Notes: generated by a model not told the origin, from the sequence alone. A DNA stretch of 64,000 nucleotides from Rhodobacter sp. SGA-6-6 (GCF_011043545.1 NZ_JAAKGP010000002.1:310001-374000); one strand, 5' to 3'; shown: positions 17,915-27,143, counted from the stretch's first letter. Program-made: numbers and translations.

Positions 17915-18370
17915 ATGACCGACGCCCTTCTCACCCGCAGGTCCTGGCTGGCCGCGATGGCCGCCGGGCTTTCGCTCCCGGCGCTGCGCCCGGCCTGGGC
18001 GGCGGCGCAGCTGTCCTTCGACGAGCTTTACGCCTCCTTCGGCCCGCTGGGGCTGGAGTTCTCCGACAAGGTGAAGGACCTGACCGGGCAGGAGGTGACC
18101 ATCCAGGGCTTCATGGCCCCGCCGCTGAAGGCCGAGGCGGATTTCTTCGTGCTGACGGAAATCCCGATGGCGCTCTGCCCCTTCTGCTCCACCGATGCCG
18201 ACTGGCCGGACAACATCCTGGTGGTCTACCTGCGCGCGAAGCAGACCTTCACCGATCCGAACCAGCGGATCGAGGCGCGGGGCGTTCTGGAGCGCGGGTC
18301 CTGGATGGACCCGGACACCGGCTTCCTCAGCCAGCTGCGCCTGCGCGACGCGCGGTTCGAGACGGTCTGA
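17915..18370 (+). CDS. DUF3299 periplasmic protein
   Basis: 151 residues. The N-terminus has a twin-arginine-like signal (TRRSWLAAMAAG) cleaved near AWAAAQ, so exported. The mature domain contains VTIQGFMAPP and a CPFC pair (Cys88, Cys91), matching DUF3299 proteins found beside MacB-like ABC pairs; in Pseudomonas such operons (PA4063-PA4066) respond to zinc limitation. GGAGGA is well placed before ATG 17915. It may bind or hand over a metal; the cysteines are candidate ligands. It is 3 bp upstream of the ABC ATPase gene. Confidence 0.8.
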   Translation: MTDALLTRRSWLAAMAAGLSLPALRPAWAAAQLSFDELYASFGPLGLEFSDKVKDLTGQEVTIQGFMAPPLKAEADFFVLTEIPMALCPFCSTDADWPDNILVVYLRAKQTFTDPNQRIEARGVLERGSWMDPDTGFLSQLRLRDARFETV

Positions 18371-18373
18371 GCC

Positions 18374-19054
18374 ATGCCCGACCTGCATCTTTCCGGCATC
18401 CAGGTGCTGTTCCCCGGCCTAGACGCCCCCGCCCTGCACATCCCCGAGCTGACGCTGCCTGCGGGCGGCAGGCTGGCCGTCGCCGGCCCCTCCGGCTCGG
18501 GCAAGTCGACGCTGGTCAACGTGATCGCCGGGCTGGAGCGCCCCAGCCGCGGCCGGGTGCTGTGGGGCGGCACCGACATCGCCGCGCTGTCGGAAAGCGC
18601 GCGCGACCGCTGGCGAGGGGCGAACATCGGGCTGGTGATGCAGGATTTCCACCTGTTTCCCGGGCTGTCGGCGCTGGAGAACGTGCTGCTGCCCGCCCGT
18701 CTGGCGCGCGTCGCCGACCGGGCGATGGCGGACCGGGCGGGCGAGTTGCTGGCCGAGGTCGGCCTGACCCGCCCCGGCCAGAAGGTCGAAACCCTTTCGC
18801 GCGGCGAGATGCAGCGCGTCGCCGTCGCGCGTGCCCTGCTGCGCCAACCGGGGGTGATCGTGGCGGACGAGCCGACCGCCAGCCTTGACCCGGCCAACGC
18901 CGCCGCCCTCGGCGCGCTGCTGGACGGGCTGGCGCAGCGGACCGGGGCGACGCTGATCGTGGTCTCGCACGATCCCGGCCTGATCGCCCGCCTGCCCCGC
19001 CGCATCGCGCTGGCCGGCGGACTGATCCGCGACGACACCGAAAGGGCCGCCTGA
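18374..19054 (+). CDS. ABC transporter ATP-binding protein, LolD/MacB type
   Basis: 226 residues, single nucleotide-binding domain. Walker A is GPSGSGKST, Q-loop VMQDFHLFPG, Walker B VIVADEPTASLDP and H-loop VVSHD. The signature is LSRGEMQRVAVARAL, with Arg in place of the usual first Gly of LSGGQ. The family drives mechanotransmission rather than substrate translocation. Start and stop are tightly coupled to its neighbours: 3 bp after the DUF3299 gene, and a TGATG overlap with the permease. Confidence 0.92.
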   Translation: MPDLHLSGIQVLFPGLDAPALHIPELTLPAGGRLAVAGPSGSGKSTLVNVIAGLERPSRGRVLWGGTDIAALSESARDRWRGANIGLVMQDFHLFPGLSALENVLLPARLARVADRAMADRAGELLAEVGLTRPGQKVETLSRGEMQRVAVARALLRQPGVIVADEPTASLDPANAAALGALLDGLAQRTGATLIVVSHDPGLIARLPRRIALAGGLIRDDTERAA

Positions 19055-20307
19055 TGCTGCGCTTCATCCTTGCCGATCTCGGCCGGCTCAAGGCCGGGTC
19101 CTTCGTCGTCGTGCTGCTGATCGCGCTGGCGGTGGCGCTCGGCACCGGCGTCACCTTGCAGGAGCGGGCGCTGCGGCTGGGCAGCGCCCGGGCCGCCGAC
19201 AGGTTCGACCTGGTGATCGGCGCGCCGGGCAGCGAGACGCAGCTGGTGCTCTCCACCGTCTTCCTGCAACCCGCCGCGCTGCCGCTGGTGCCGGGCGAGG
19301 TGCTGGCCGGGTTGCAGGACGATCCCCGCGTGGCCTGGGCGGCGCCGGTGGGCTTCGGCGATTTCCACCGCGGCCATCCGGTGGTCGGCACCACCACCCG
19401 GCTGATCGCCGAAACCGCGCCCGGCTTCGCCGGAGGGCGGATGTTCGCTGCCGAGGGCGAGGCGGTGATCGGCGCGCGGGTCGATCTGGCGCTTGGGGAC
19501 GGGATCACCCCGACCCATGGCGAGATCGGCCATGACCACGACGAGGTGCGTTATCGCGTGGTGGGCCGGCTGGAGCCGACCGGCACCCCCTGGGACCGCG
19601 CCATCCTGGTGCCGATCCAGGCGGTCTGGCATGTGCACGGGATGGAAGCGGGGCATGGGGAGGAAGCGCACGACCATGCGGAAGAGGATCACGACCATGA
19701 CCACGGCCACGCCGGCTTCGACCCCGATGCGCCGCTGGCCGAGGATTGGCACGATGGCGAAACCCCCGACGTTCCGGCCATTCTGGTGAAGCCCGCCAGC
19801 ATCGCCGATGCCTACCGGCTGCGGCAGGACTATCGGGTAGAGGAGGGCACCCTGGCGATCTTCCCGGCCGAGGTGCTGACCAATCTTTACGGCACTTTGG
19901 GCGATGCGCGGCAGGTGCTGGCCGCCGTGGCCGCGGCGGCGCAGGGGCTGGTGGCGGCGGCGCTGCTGCTGGTGACGATCACCCATGTCGGCCAGCGCCG
20001 GCGGCAGATCGGCGCGCTGCGGGCGCTCGGCGCGCCGCGGGGGGCGATCTTCGCGCTGGTCTGGAGCGAGCTTTTTGCCCTGATCGCCTGCGGCGTCGCA
20101 CTCGGCCTCGTCCTCGGCTGGCTGGCCGCGCGGCTGCTGTCCCGCATGATCGCCGACCGGCAGGGCTTCGACCTGCCGGTGGAATTGGCCGCGGCCGATT
20201 TCGCCGGGCTGGGGCTGCTGCTGGCCGCTGCGGCGCTGCTGGCGGCGCTGCCGGCCTGGATGGCCTACCGGCAATCCCCGGTCGCCAGCCTGCGCGGACA
20301 GGCCTAG
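19054..20307 (+). CDS. FtsX/MacB-family ABC permease with histidine-rich periplasmic loop
   Basis: 417 residues with four membrane segments: one near residues 15-35 and three in the C-terminal 150 residues, separated by a large periplasmic domain. That is the MacB/FtsX topology. Residues 193-219 of the periplasmic domain are strongly enriched in His, Asp and Glu (about ten His), a likely Zn or other divalent-metal binding patch. With the ATPase it forms a complete type VII-like ABC unit. Co-operonic DUF3299 and a zinc-dependent alkaline phosphatase suggest metal supply or loading in the periplasm; this is inference. Confidence 0.88.
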   Translation: MLRFILADLGRLKAGSFVVVLLIALAVALGTGVTLQERALRLGSARAADRFDLVIGAPGSETQLVLSTVFLQPAALPLVPGEVLAGLQDDPRVAWAAPVGFGDFHRGHPVVGTTTRLIAETAPGFAGGRMFAAEGEAVIGARVDLALGDGITPTHGEIGHDHDEVRYRVVGRLEPTGTPWDRAILVPIQAVWHVHGMEAGHGEEAHDHAEEDHDHDHGHAGFDPDAPLAEDWHDGETPDVPAILVKPASIADAYRLRQDYRVEEGTLAIFPAEVLTNLYGTLGDARQVLAAVAAAAQGLVAAALLLVTITHVGQRRRQIGALRALGAPRGAIFALVWSELFALIACGVALGLVLGWLAARLLSRMIADRQGFDLPVELAAADFAGLGLLLAAAALLAALPAWMAYRQSPVASLRGQA

Positions 20308-20308
20308 C

Positions 20309-20788
20309 CTACCCGGCCGAGGCCCAGAGGAACTGCGCCTCGGTCTCCACCGCGCAGGGGCGGACGGCGCGCAGGCGGGCCAACGCGGACTGCGGCGCCT
20401 CGCCGGTCTCGACCAGCAGCCGCAGCACCGCCATGCCCGACCGGCCGCAGCCGCCCAGGCAATGCACCAGCACCCGGCCGCCGCCCGCCAGCACCGCCCT
20501 CGCCTCAGCGGCAACCGCCGGCCAGGCCGAAGCGACCGCCGCCTCCGGCAGGCCGAAGTCCGCCACCGGTAGGTGCCGCCAGCGGATGCCATGGGCGGCA
20601 AGGTCCTCCGCCAGATCCCCCGCACCCTTCGCCGCCAGTTCCTCCGCCGTCGCCATGGTCAGCACCAGTCCCGGCCCCCAGGCCAGCACCTCGCGCAGGT
20701 CGGCGCCATAGGCTCCGCCCCGCCCCGGCATCGGGCAGAGCGCCAGTTCCCCGCCGCCCGCCGGCAGGCTCGCGATCATCAGCGCCAT
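20309..20788 (-). CDS. dual-specificity / tyrosine phosphatase-like protein
   Basis: 159 residues, cytoplasmic. The P-loop VHCLGGCGRSGMA matches Cx5R (Cys110, Arg116), and ADFGLPE holds a likely general acid Asp77. It is a compact PTP/DSP-like phosphatase; similar proteins act on phosphoproteins or small phosphates, and the substrate is unknown. It ends 1 bp from the end of the FtsX-like gene (convergent) and starts 78 bp from dnaX (divergent). Confidence 0.82.
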   Translation of the reverse strand: MALMIASLPAGGGELALCPMPGRGGAYGADLREVLAWGPGLVLTMATAEELAAKGAGDLAEDLAAHGIRWRHLPVADFGLPEAAVASAWPAVAAEARAVLAGGGRVLVHCLGGCGRSGMAVLRLLVETGEAPQSALARLRAVRPCAVETEAQFLWASAG

Positions 20789-20866
20789 CCGCCCTCCTTC
20801 CCGGTGGACCTTGCCCGGCCCGCGCCCTAGTCTGGCGCGCGCAAACCCGAAGGTCCCGAGTCCCCG

Positions 20867-22615
20867 ATGTCCGACGCCCCCGAGAAAGCCTATCAGGTCC
20901 TGGCCCGCAAGTATCGGCCCGAGACCTTCGCCGATCTGGTCGGCCAGGATGCCATGGTGCGCACCCTGCGCAATGCCTTCGCCGCCGACCGCATCGCCCA
21001 GGCCTTCGTGATGACCGGCATCCGCGGCACCGGCAAGACCACCACCGCGCGGATCATCGCCAAGGGGCTGAACTGCATCGGCCCCGACGGCAGCGGCGGC
21101 CCGACCACGGAACCCTGCGGCAAATGCGAGCATTGCGTGGCGATCATGGAGGGCCGCCATGTCGACGTGATGGAGATGGACGCGGCCTCGCACACCGGGG
21201 TCGGCGACATCCGCGAGATCATCGACTCGGTCCACTACCGGGCGGCAAGCGCGCGCTACAAGATCTACATCATCGACGAAGTGCACATGCTGTCGACTTC
21301 GGCCTTCAACGCGCTGCTGAAGACGCTGGAGGAGCCGCCGGCGCATGTGAAGTTCATCTTCGCCACCACCGAAATCCGCAAGGTGCCGGTGACGGTCCTT
21401 TCCCGCTGCCAGCGCTTCGACCTGAAGCGGATCGAGCCGGAGGTGATGATCGCGCTCCTGCGCAAGATCGCCACCGCCGAGGGCGCGCAGATCAGCGACG
21501 ACGCGCTGGCGCTGATCACCCGGGCGGCCGAGGGGTCGGCGCGGGATGCGACCTCGATCCTCGACCAGGCGATCAGCCATGGCGCCGGGGAGACCACGGT
21601 GGACCAGGTCCGCGCCATGCTGGGGCTGGCGGACCGCGGCCGGGTGCTGGACCTGTTCGACATGGTGATGCGCGGCGACGCGGCGGCGGCGCTGTCGGAA
21701 CTGGCGGCGCAATATGCCGATGGCGCCGACCCGATGGCGGTGCTGCGCGACCTGGCCGAGGTGTCGCACTGGATCTCGGTGATCAAGATCACGCCCGAGG
21801 CGGCGGAGGACCCGACCGTGCCGCCGGACGAGCGGTCCCGGGGGCTGGAGATGGCGGGGCGGCTGTCGATGCGCAGCCTTGGCCGGATGTGGCAGATGCT
21901 GCTGAAGGCGATGGAGGAGGTGGGCCTTGCGCCCAATGCGATGATGGCGGCCGAGATGGCGGTGATCCGGCTGACCCATGTCGCCGAACTGCCGGACCCG
22001 GAGACGCTGGTGAAGCGGCTGACCGATGGGCCGCGGCCTTCGGGCGGCGCGCCCGGGGGCGCTCCGGCCGGGGGCGGCCCGGTGCATGGCGCGATGATGC
22101 GCGCGCCCGCCGCGCCGATGCGCGGGCCGGTGATGGCGGCCGCGGCGCCGGCGCTGGCCGAGGGGCAGTTGCAGGTCTACGCCAGCTTCGATGCGGTGAT
22201 CGACCTGATCCGGGACAAGCGCGACATGTTGCTGCTGAAGGAGGTGGAGGATTGCGTCCGCCTGGTGCGCTACTCCCCCGGCCGGATCGAGTTCGAGCCG
22301 GTGCCGGAGGCGAAGCCCGACCTTGCCGCAAGGCTGGGCCAGCGGCTGCAGGGCTGGACCGGGGCGCGGTGGGGGGTGTCGGTGACGGGCTCCGGCGGCG
22401 CGCCGACCATCGCCGAGGCGCGGGAGGCGCAGGACAGGGCACTGAAGTCGGAAGCCGAGGACAACCCGCTGGTGCAGGCCGTCCTCACCGCCTTCCCCGG
22501 CGCGAAGATCACCGCTGTCCGCCGGCCCGAGGACCTTGCCGCCCAGGCCGCGGCCGAGGCCCTGCCGGAGGCGGAGCCGGAAGTGGATGACGACTGGGAC
22601 CCGTTCGAGGAGTGA
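20867..22615 (+). CDS. dnaX: DNA polymerase III subunit gamma/tau
   Basis: 582 residues. The clamp-loader AAA+ domain (about 1-370) begins YQVLARKYRPETFADLVGQD. It has Walker A GIRGTGKTT, a zinc-binding Cys cluster (CGKCEHC), Walker B IIDEVHM, and sensor 1 FATTE. A Gly/Pro/Ala-rich linker (about 380-425) leads to the tau C-terminal region. It loads the sliding clamp at the replication fork. It is followed by ybaB and recR, the usual alphaproteobacterial order. No obvious slippery A-run for a programmed frameshift was noticed. Confidence 0.97.
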   Translation: MSDAPEKAYQVLARKYRPETFADLVGQDAMVRTLRNAFAADRIAQAFVMTGIRGTGKTTTARIIAKGLNCIGPDGSGGPTTEPCGKCEHCVAIMEGRHVDVMEMDAASHTGVGDIREIIDSVHYRAASARYKIYIIDEVHMLSTSAFNALLKTLEEPPAHVKFIFATTEIRKVPVTVLSRCQRFDLKRIEPEVMIALLRKIATAEGAQISDDALALITRAAEGSARDATSILDQAISHGAGETTVDQVRAMLGLADRGRVLDLFDMVMRGDAAAALSELAAQYADGADPMAVLRDLAEVSHWISVIKITPEAAEDPTVPPDERSRGLEMAGRLSMRSLGRMWQMLLKAMEEVGLAPNAMMAAEMAVIRLTHVAELPDPETLVKRLTDGPRPSGGAPGGAPAGGGPVHGAMMRAPAAPMRGPVMAAAAPALAEGQLQVYASFDAVIDLIRDKRDMLLLKEVEDCVRLVRYSPGRIEFEPVPEAKPDLAARLGQRLQGWTGARWGVSVTGSGGAPTIAEAREAQDRALKSEAEDNPLVQAVLTAFPGAKITAVRRPEDLAAQAAAEALPEAEPEVDDDWDPFEE

Positions 22616-22630
22616 CCGGCCCGCCGCACA

Positions 22631-22675
22631 CCGGAATTCGCGCGAATTCCGGTCCGATTTCCGCGCGGAAATCGG
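22631..22675. repeat. short palindromic repeat family C, paired units
   Basis: Two perfect palindromes back to back, 16 bases after the dnaX stop. Unit one has arms CCGGAATTCG/CGAATTCCGG (22631-22652); unit two has arms CCGATTTCCG/CGGAAATCGG (22654-22675). Each has a 2-base centre. Same architecture as the other family C sites. Confidence 0.7.
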
Positions 22676-22749
22676 GACCCCGCTGTGGCGGCAACCTTGC
22701 ACCGATGCCGCTGTCCCCGTATCTGGGGAAGGAACAAAAGGAGATTGCG

Positions 22750-23103
22750 ATGTTCAAGGGTCTCGGGGGCCTGGGCGGCCTGGGCGACATGGCGGGCATG
22801 ATGAAGAAGGCCCAGGAGATGCAGGCCAGGCTGGCCGAGATGCAGGAGCAGATGGCCCGCACCGTGGTGACCGGCGAGGCCGGGGCCGGCCTCGTCAAGG
22901 CCCGGGTGACGGTGAAGGGCGAGGTGACGGGGCTGGACATCGACCCCTCGATCCTGGTGCCGACGGAGAAGGAAGTGATCGAGGACCTGATCCTCGCCGC
23001 GATCAAGGACGCGCAAGGCAAGGGCGCCGCCCGCCAGGCGGAGGAAATGCGCCGGATGACCGAGGCGCTCGGCCTGCCGGCCGACATGAAGCTGCCGTTC
23101 TGA
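22750..23103 (+). CDS. ybaB: YbaB/EbfC family nucleoid-associated protein
   Basis: 117 residues. It opens MFKGLGGLGGLGDMAGMMKK, with the helical hairpin MQARLAEMQEQM and the VTVKGEVTGLDIDPS core of YbaB. It binds DNA as a tweezer-like dimer and sits between dnaX and recR as in most bacteria. AAGGAGATTGCG precedes the ATG; the in-frame extension upstream is ruled out by this ribosome site. It is 3 bp from recR. Confidence 0.95.
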   Translation: MFKGLGGLGGLGDMAGMMKKAQEMQARLAEMQEQMARTVVTGEAGAGLVKARVTVKGEVTGLDIDPSILVPTEKEVIEDLILAAIKDAQGKGAARQAEEMRRMTEALGLPADMKLPF

Positions 23104-23106
23104 ACC

Positions 23107-23709
23107 ATGGCCGGGGCCGACGATCCGGGCATCGAGGCGTTGATCGAGCTGATGGCCCGGCTGCCCGGCCTCGGCCCGCGCTCGGCCCGGCGGGCGGTGC
23201 TGGCGCTCCTGGGGAAGCGGGGGCAGCTGATGGCGCCGCTGGCGCAGGCGATGGCGCATGTGGCGCTGACGGCCAAGGACTGCCGGGTCTGCGGCAACAT
23301 CTCGACCGAGGAGCTATGCCCGATCTGCGCCGACCCGGCCCGGGCGACTGGCGAGGTCTGCGTGGTCGAGGATGTCGCCGACCTCTGGGCGATGGAACGG
23401 GCGCAGGTGTTCCGCGGCCGCTACCATGTGCTCGGCGGCACGCTCTCGGCGCTGGACGGGGTGGGGCCCGACGAACTCGGCATCCCGCGGCTGGTGCGGC
23501 GGGTGGGCGAGGAAGGGCTGACCGAGGTGATCCTGGCCTTGGCCGCCACGGTGGACGGCCAGACCACCGCGCATTACCTGGCCGAGGCGCTGGCCGCGAC
23601 GCCCGCGCAGGTCACGACGCTGGCGCAGGGCGTGCCGGTGGGCGGCGAGCTCGACTACCTCGACGACGGCACCATCGGCGCGGCGCTGCGGGCACGGCGG
23701 CGGCTGTGA
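23107..23709 (+). CDS. recR: recombination mediator RecR
   Basis: 200 residues. The N-terminal HhH region ([17 protein letters not shown]) is followed by the four-Cys zinc motif CRVCGNIS...CPICADPAR. The Toprim domain has [12 protein letters not shown] and the C-terminal Walker-like region follows. RecR works with RecF/RecO to load RecA on gapped DNA. It is the third gene of the dnaX-ybaB-recR cluster, 3 bp after ybaB. Confidence 0.97.
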   Translation: MAGADDPGIEALIELMARLPGLGPRSARRAVLALLGKRGQLMAPLAQAMAHVALTAKDCRVCGNISTEELCPICADPARATGEVCVVEDVADLWAMERAQVFRGRYHVLGGTLSALDGVGPDELGIPRLVRRVGEEGLTEVILALAATVDGQTTAHYLAEALAATPAQVTTLAQGVPVGGELDYLDDGTIGAALRARRRL

Positions 23710-23795
23710 TCGCGTGAGGGGGGCGACCGGCCGGACGTGCTGGTTGAAGCTGGCATCCGACCCGTTCCCGACACCGCAAATGCCCCCGGCCCTGC

Positions 23796-23823
23796 GCAGC
23801 ATATCAGGTGCAGCATATCAGGT
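23796..23823 (+). repeat. 14-bp direct tandem duplication in recR downstream region
   Basis: GCAGCATATCAGGT occurs twice head to tail (23796-23809 and 23810-23823). It lies in the 230-bp gap between recR and the unknown membrane protein gene, which is visibly lower in GC than its neighbours. No other gene or RNA is recognised in this gap. Confidence 0.6.
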
Positions 23824-23939
23824 ATTCCCCCAGGCGCGATGTCGGTTTGAGCCCGTTGCTGACGGTCATGTGGCGTAAGAGACCACGAGGAAAAAGTATG
23901 CGCCGTCGCAACCGAAAGCCGACCTGAGGGCTTGCTTTC

Positions 23940-24611
23940 CTACTGGAAATGGCTGGTAAACGGCTCCCATTCGAGCAAGTTGACCCTTATCATACGGAAC
24001 GTGACGAAGGCCAGAATCCACCCGAACATGAAGTAAACCGGCACACGCAATAGTCCGCGACCGCGCGCAAAGAGCCCGCTCAGCCCGATGAGCACTGATA
24101 CCAATGCGAAGCTAAACGCGACGAGGATGCTGCCAGATGAAAAGGCATGTGCCTGTTCTGTTTCGATGACCCGCGCGGCTGCCGCCACGGCAAGGCCAAG
24201 GCATGAGATCACGCCGAATGCAAAGCCCATAAGTGAAAAAAGCACCTGTGCGGCCTTCGATGGCTTCCTGACGGGACATGAGTGGCCCACCTGATGTTCC
24301 GCCACGGCAGCGGACGCAACAAAGGTTTTGAAGCAGGCGCGTATGATCAGCACGATCCCAGTCAGGCCAATCACCATGCCGACAAGGGCGGTTCCAGCAA
24401 CTGCCGCCAAGCCATGGCTGTCGCGGATCGCTTCATAGTTCTCATTGGCGAGTTTCACGATCTGCAGGCCAAGCACCATAGCAGCCCCAGCCATGCCGAT
24501 GCGACCAATCCCCACCTTGCCGGGACGACCTTGCCCGCTGCCCTGCACCATTGGCTGCGGTGTAGTGGCGCTGATGCGTTGCAAACGCTCCTGAAAACTT
24601 GTGTTGGACAA
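23940..24611 (-). CDS. hypothetical multi-pass membrane protein
   Basis: 223 residues from TTG 24611, which has GGAG six bases upstream; ATG 24551 (203 residues) is the alternative. Not recognised. About five hydrophobic segments are visible: roughly residues 34-55, 68-92, 115-142, 155-178 and 188-208, with a short Cys-containing loop (GHSCPVRKPSKAA) between the second and third. Base composition is less GC-rich than the surroundings and it uses more AT-ending codons, suggesting later acquisition. It stands alone between recR and accD. Confidence 0.65.
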   Translation of the reverse strand: MSNTSFQERLQRISATTPQPMVQGSGQGRPGKVGIGRIGMAGAAMVLGLQIVKLANENYEAIRDSHGLAAVAGTALVGMVIGLTGIVLIIRACFKTFVASAAVAEHQVGHSCPVRKPSKAAQVLFSLMGFAFGVISCLGLAVAAAARVIETEQAHAFSSGSILVAFSFALVSVLIGLSGLFARGRGLLRVPVYFMFGWILAFVTFRMIRVNLLEWEPFTSHFQ

Positions 24612-24905
24612 AGGTTGCTCCGAGTGCCCGGAAGTAATCTTCCGGGGTCTTATGTTGCAGAAGAGCGGCAAAAATTTGTCGATGACTAGAGGCCGGCCTA
24701 CGTCCCCCCCAAAAAAGCGCTCACTTAGCTCTCGATGCCACGGGTGGCTCAATCTTGATCGGAAGGAAACCGACCGTCGCCCCGCCCCGCAAGGCAGACC
24801 CCCCGCCACTTCCCGCCGGACCGCCCCCGCCCCCTGCCGATTGCATTTGCCCCCCCGCCGGACTATCTCGAAGACGACCGCCGCGACCGGAAGGGCCTGC
24901 AAGGC

Positions 24906-25820
24906 ATGAACTGGATCACCAACTACGTCCGCCCCAAGATCAACTCGCTGTTCTCCCGCCGCGAGGTGCCCGAGAACCTGTGGACCAAATGCCCCGAATG
25001 CGGGACCATGCTGTTCCACCGCGAGTTGGCGGCGAACCAGAACGTCTGCTCGAACTGCGACCACCACATGGCGATCTCCCCCCGCGACCGCTTCAAGGCG
25101 CTGTTCGACGGCGGCATCTTCACCGAGGTGAAGGTGCCCGAGCCGGTGGCGGACCCGCTGGGCTTCCGCGACCAGAAGAAATACCCCGACCGGATCAAGG
25201 CCGCGCAGAAGGCCAGCGGCGAGAAGGACGCCATGCTGGTGGCCGAGGGCGAGATCGGCCGCACCGGCGTGATCGCCGCGGCGCAGGACTTCGGCTTCAT
25301 GGCCGGGTCGATGGGGATGTATGTCGGCAATGCCATCATCGCCGCGGCCGAGCGGGCGGTGAAGGTGAAGAAGCCGCTGGTGCTGTTCTCCGCCTCGGGC
25401 GGGGCGCGGATGCAGGAGGGGATGCTGTCGCTGATGCAGATGCCGCGCACCACCGTCGCCGTGCAGATGCTGAAGGAGGCCGGGCTGCCCTATGTCGTGG
25501 TGCTGACCCACCCGACCACCGGCGGGGTGACCGCCAGCTATGCCATGCTGGGCGACGTGCAGATCGCCGAGCCGAACGCCCAGATCGGCTTTGCCGGCGC
25601 CCGGGTGATCGAGCAGACCATCCGCGAGAAGCTGCCCGAGGGCTTCCAGCGCGCCGAATATCTGCTGGACCACGGGATGCTGGACCGGGTGGTGCACCGC
25701 AAGGACATGCGCGACGAGCTGGTGACGATCCTGCGGATGCTGACCGGCCAGCCCCCGGCGGTGAAGGGCGACCTCGCCCCGCCCGCGCCCGAGCCGGTGG
25801 CCGAGGAGGCCAAGGCGTGA
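24906..25820 (+). CDS. accD: acetyl-CoA carboxylase carboxyltransferase subunit beta
   Basis: 304 residues. The N-terminal zinc ribbon is CPECG...CSNCDHH (residues about 29-52). The crotonase-fold carboxyltransferase core has [21 protein letters not shown] and [16 protein letters not shown]. With AccA it transfers CO2 from carboxybiotin to acetyl-CoA, the first step of fatty-acid synthesis. The stop overlaps the folC GTG start. The Pro/Ala-rich tail is short. The 294 bases upstream hold no recognised gene. Confidence 0.97.
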   Translation: MNWITNYVRPKINSLFSRREVPENLWTKCPECGTMLFHRELAANQNVCSNCDHHMAISPRDRFKALFDGGIFTEVKVPEPVADPLGFRDQKKYPDRIKAAQKASGEKDAMLVAEGEIGRTGVIAAAQDFGFMAGSMGMYVGNAIIAAAERAVKVKKPLVLFSASGGARMQEGMLSLMQMPRTTVAVQMLKEAGLPYVVVLTHPTTGGVTASYAMLGDVQIAEPNAQIGFAGARVIEQTIREKLPEGFQRAEYLLDHGMLDRVVHRKDMRDELVTILRMLTGQPPAVKGDLAPPAPEPVAEEAKA

Positions 25821-27106
25821 CCAAGACCATCGGATCGCCCGCCGGCTCCGACCTGATTCTCGAGCGGATGATGACCTTCCACCCCAAGGTCATCGACCTG
25901 ACGCTTACCCGTGTGCATCGCCTGCTGGCCGCGCTCGGCCATCCCGAGACCCGGCTGCCGCCGGTGATCCATCTCGCCGGGACCAACGGCAAGGGTTCGA
26001 CCCAGGCGATGATCCGGGCGGGGCTGGAGGCGGGCGGGGCCAGGGTCCACGCCTATACCTCGCCGCATCTGGCGCGGTTCCACGAACGCATCCGGCTGGC
26101 CGGAGACCTGATCGCGGAGCCTGCGCTGGCGGCGCTCCTGGACGAATGCGTGGCGGCGAACGGCGGCGAGGAGATCACCTTCTTCGAGATCACCACCTGC
26201 GCCGCGCTTCTGGCCTTCTCCCGCATCCCGGCGGATTTCACCCTGCTGGAAGTGGGCCTCGGCGGGCGGCTGGACGCCACCAACGTGGTGGAGAAGCCGC
26301 GGCTGACCATCATCACCCCGGTCTCCATCGACCACCAGCAATACCTGGGCGAAACCCTGGCCGAGATCGCCGGCGAGAAGGCCGGGATTATCAAGCGCGG
26401 CGTCCCCTGCGTGGTCGGCCCGCAGGAGCCCGAGGGGCTGGCGGTGATCGAGGCCAAGGCGGCCCGGCTGGGCGCGCCGCTCTGGGTGCATGGCCAGCAC
26501 TGGAGCGTTTCGGAAGAACGCGGCCGGCTGGTCTATCAGGACGAGAACGGCCTGCTCGACCTGCCGCTGCCGAACCTGCCGGGCCCCCACCAGATCCAGA
26601 ACGCCGGGGCGGCGATTGCCGCGCTGCGCCTGCTCGGCCGTGACGAGGCGGCGGCCGAGGCGGCCGTCACCCGGGCGGTCTGGCCGGCAAGGATGCAGCG
26701 GCTGCGCCGGGGCCCGCTGGCGGACAGCGCGCCGGGGGCGGAACTCTGGCTCGACGGCGGCCACAACCCGGCGGGGGGCGAGGCGGTGGCGGCGACGCTG
26801 GCAAGGATGCCCGCCCGCGAGACCCATCTGATCTGCGGGATGCTGAACACCAAGGACGTGAAGGGCTACATGCGGCCCCTCGCTGCCCATGCCGCGAAAC
26901 TCTGGGCGGTGCCGATCCCCGGCGAGCCGAACACCCTTCCCGCCGAGACCACCCGCGACGCGGCGCGCGCGGCCGGGCTGCAGGCCGAGGCCGCCGGATC
27001 GGTCGCCGAGGCGCTGGCCCGGATCGTGGCGATCACCCCGCAGGCCAGGGTGCTGATCTGCGGCTCGCTCTATCTGGCGGGACAGGTGCTGAAGGAGAAC
27101 GGGTAG
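25817..27106 (+). CDS. folC: bifunctional folylpolyglutamate synthase/dihydrofolate synthase
   Basis: 429 residues starting at GTG 25817 within the accD stop (GTGA). The Mur-ligase-like P-loop [14 protein letters not shown] and the folC motif [12 protein letters not shown] are present, with [14 protein letters not shown] for metal binding and [14 protein letters not shown] in the C-terminal domain. It adds glutamate to dihydropteroate and folates. The accD-folC pairing is conserved in many bacteria and implies translational coupling. Confidence 0.96.
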   Translation: MTKTIGSPAGSDLILERMMTFHPKVIDLTLTRVHRLLAALGHPETRLPPVIHLAGTNGKGSTQAMIRAGLEAGGARVHAYTSPHLARFHERIRLAGDLIAEPALAALLDECVAANGGEEITFFEITTCAALLAFSRIPADFTLLEVGLGGRLDATNVVEKPRLTIITPVSIDHQQYLGETLAEIAGEKAGIIKRGVPCVVGPQEPEGLAVIEAKAARLGAPLWVHGQHWSVSEERGRLVYQDENGLLDLPLPNLPGPHQIQNAGAAIAALRLLGRDEAAAEAAVTRAVWPARMQRLRRGPLADSAPGAELWLDGGHNPAGGEAVAATLARMPARETHLICGMLNTKDVKGYMRPLAAHAAKLWAVPIPGEPNTLPAETTRDAARAAGLQAEAAGSVAEALARIVAITPQARVLICGSLYLAGQVLKENG

Positions 27107-27143
27107 GGAAGACCTGAGGGCGCGCGCCCGGCCCTGCGGCCCG

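Noticed and set aside
20309-22702. Long minus-strand frame across dnaX
   Set aside because: Only 20309-20788 encodes a phosphatase; the upstream part is antisense of dnaX.
23880-23930. Short frame starting ATGCGCCGTCGCAACCG downstream of recR
   Set aside because: Only ten codons, no conserved features or ribosome site.
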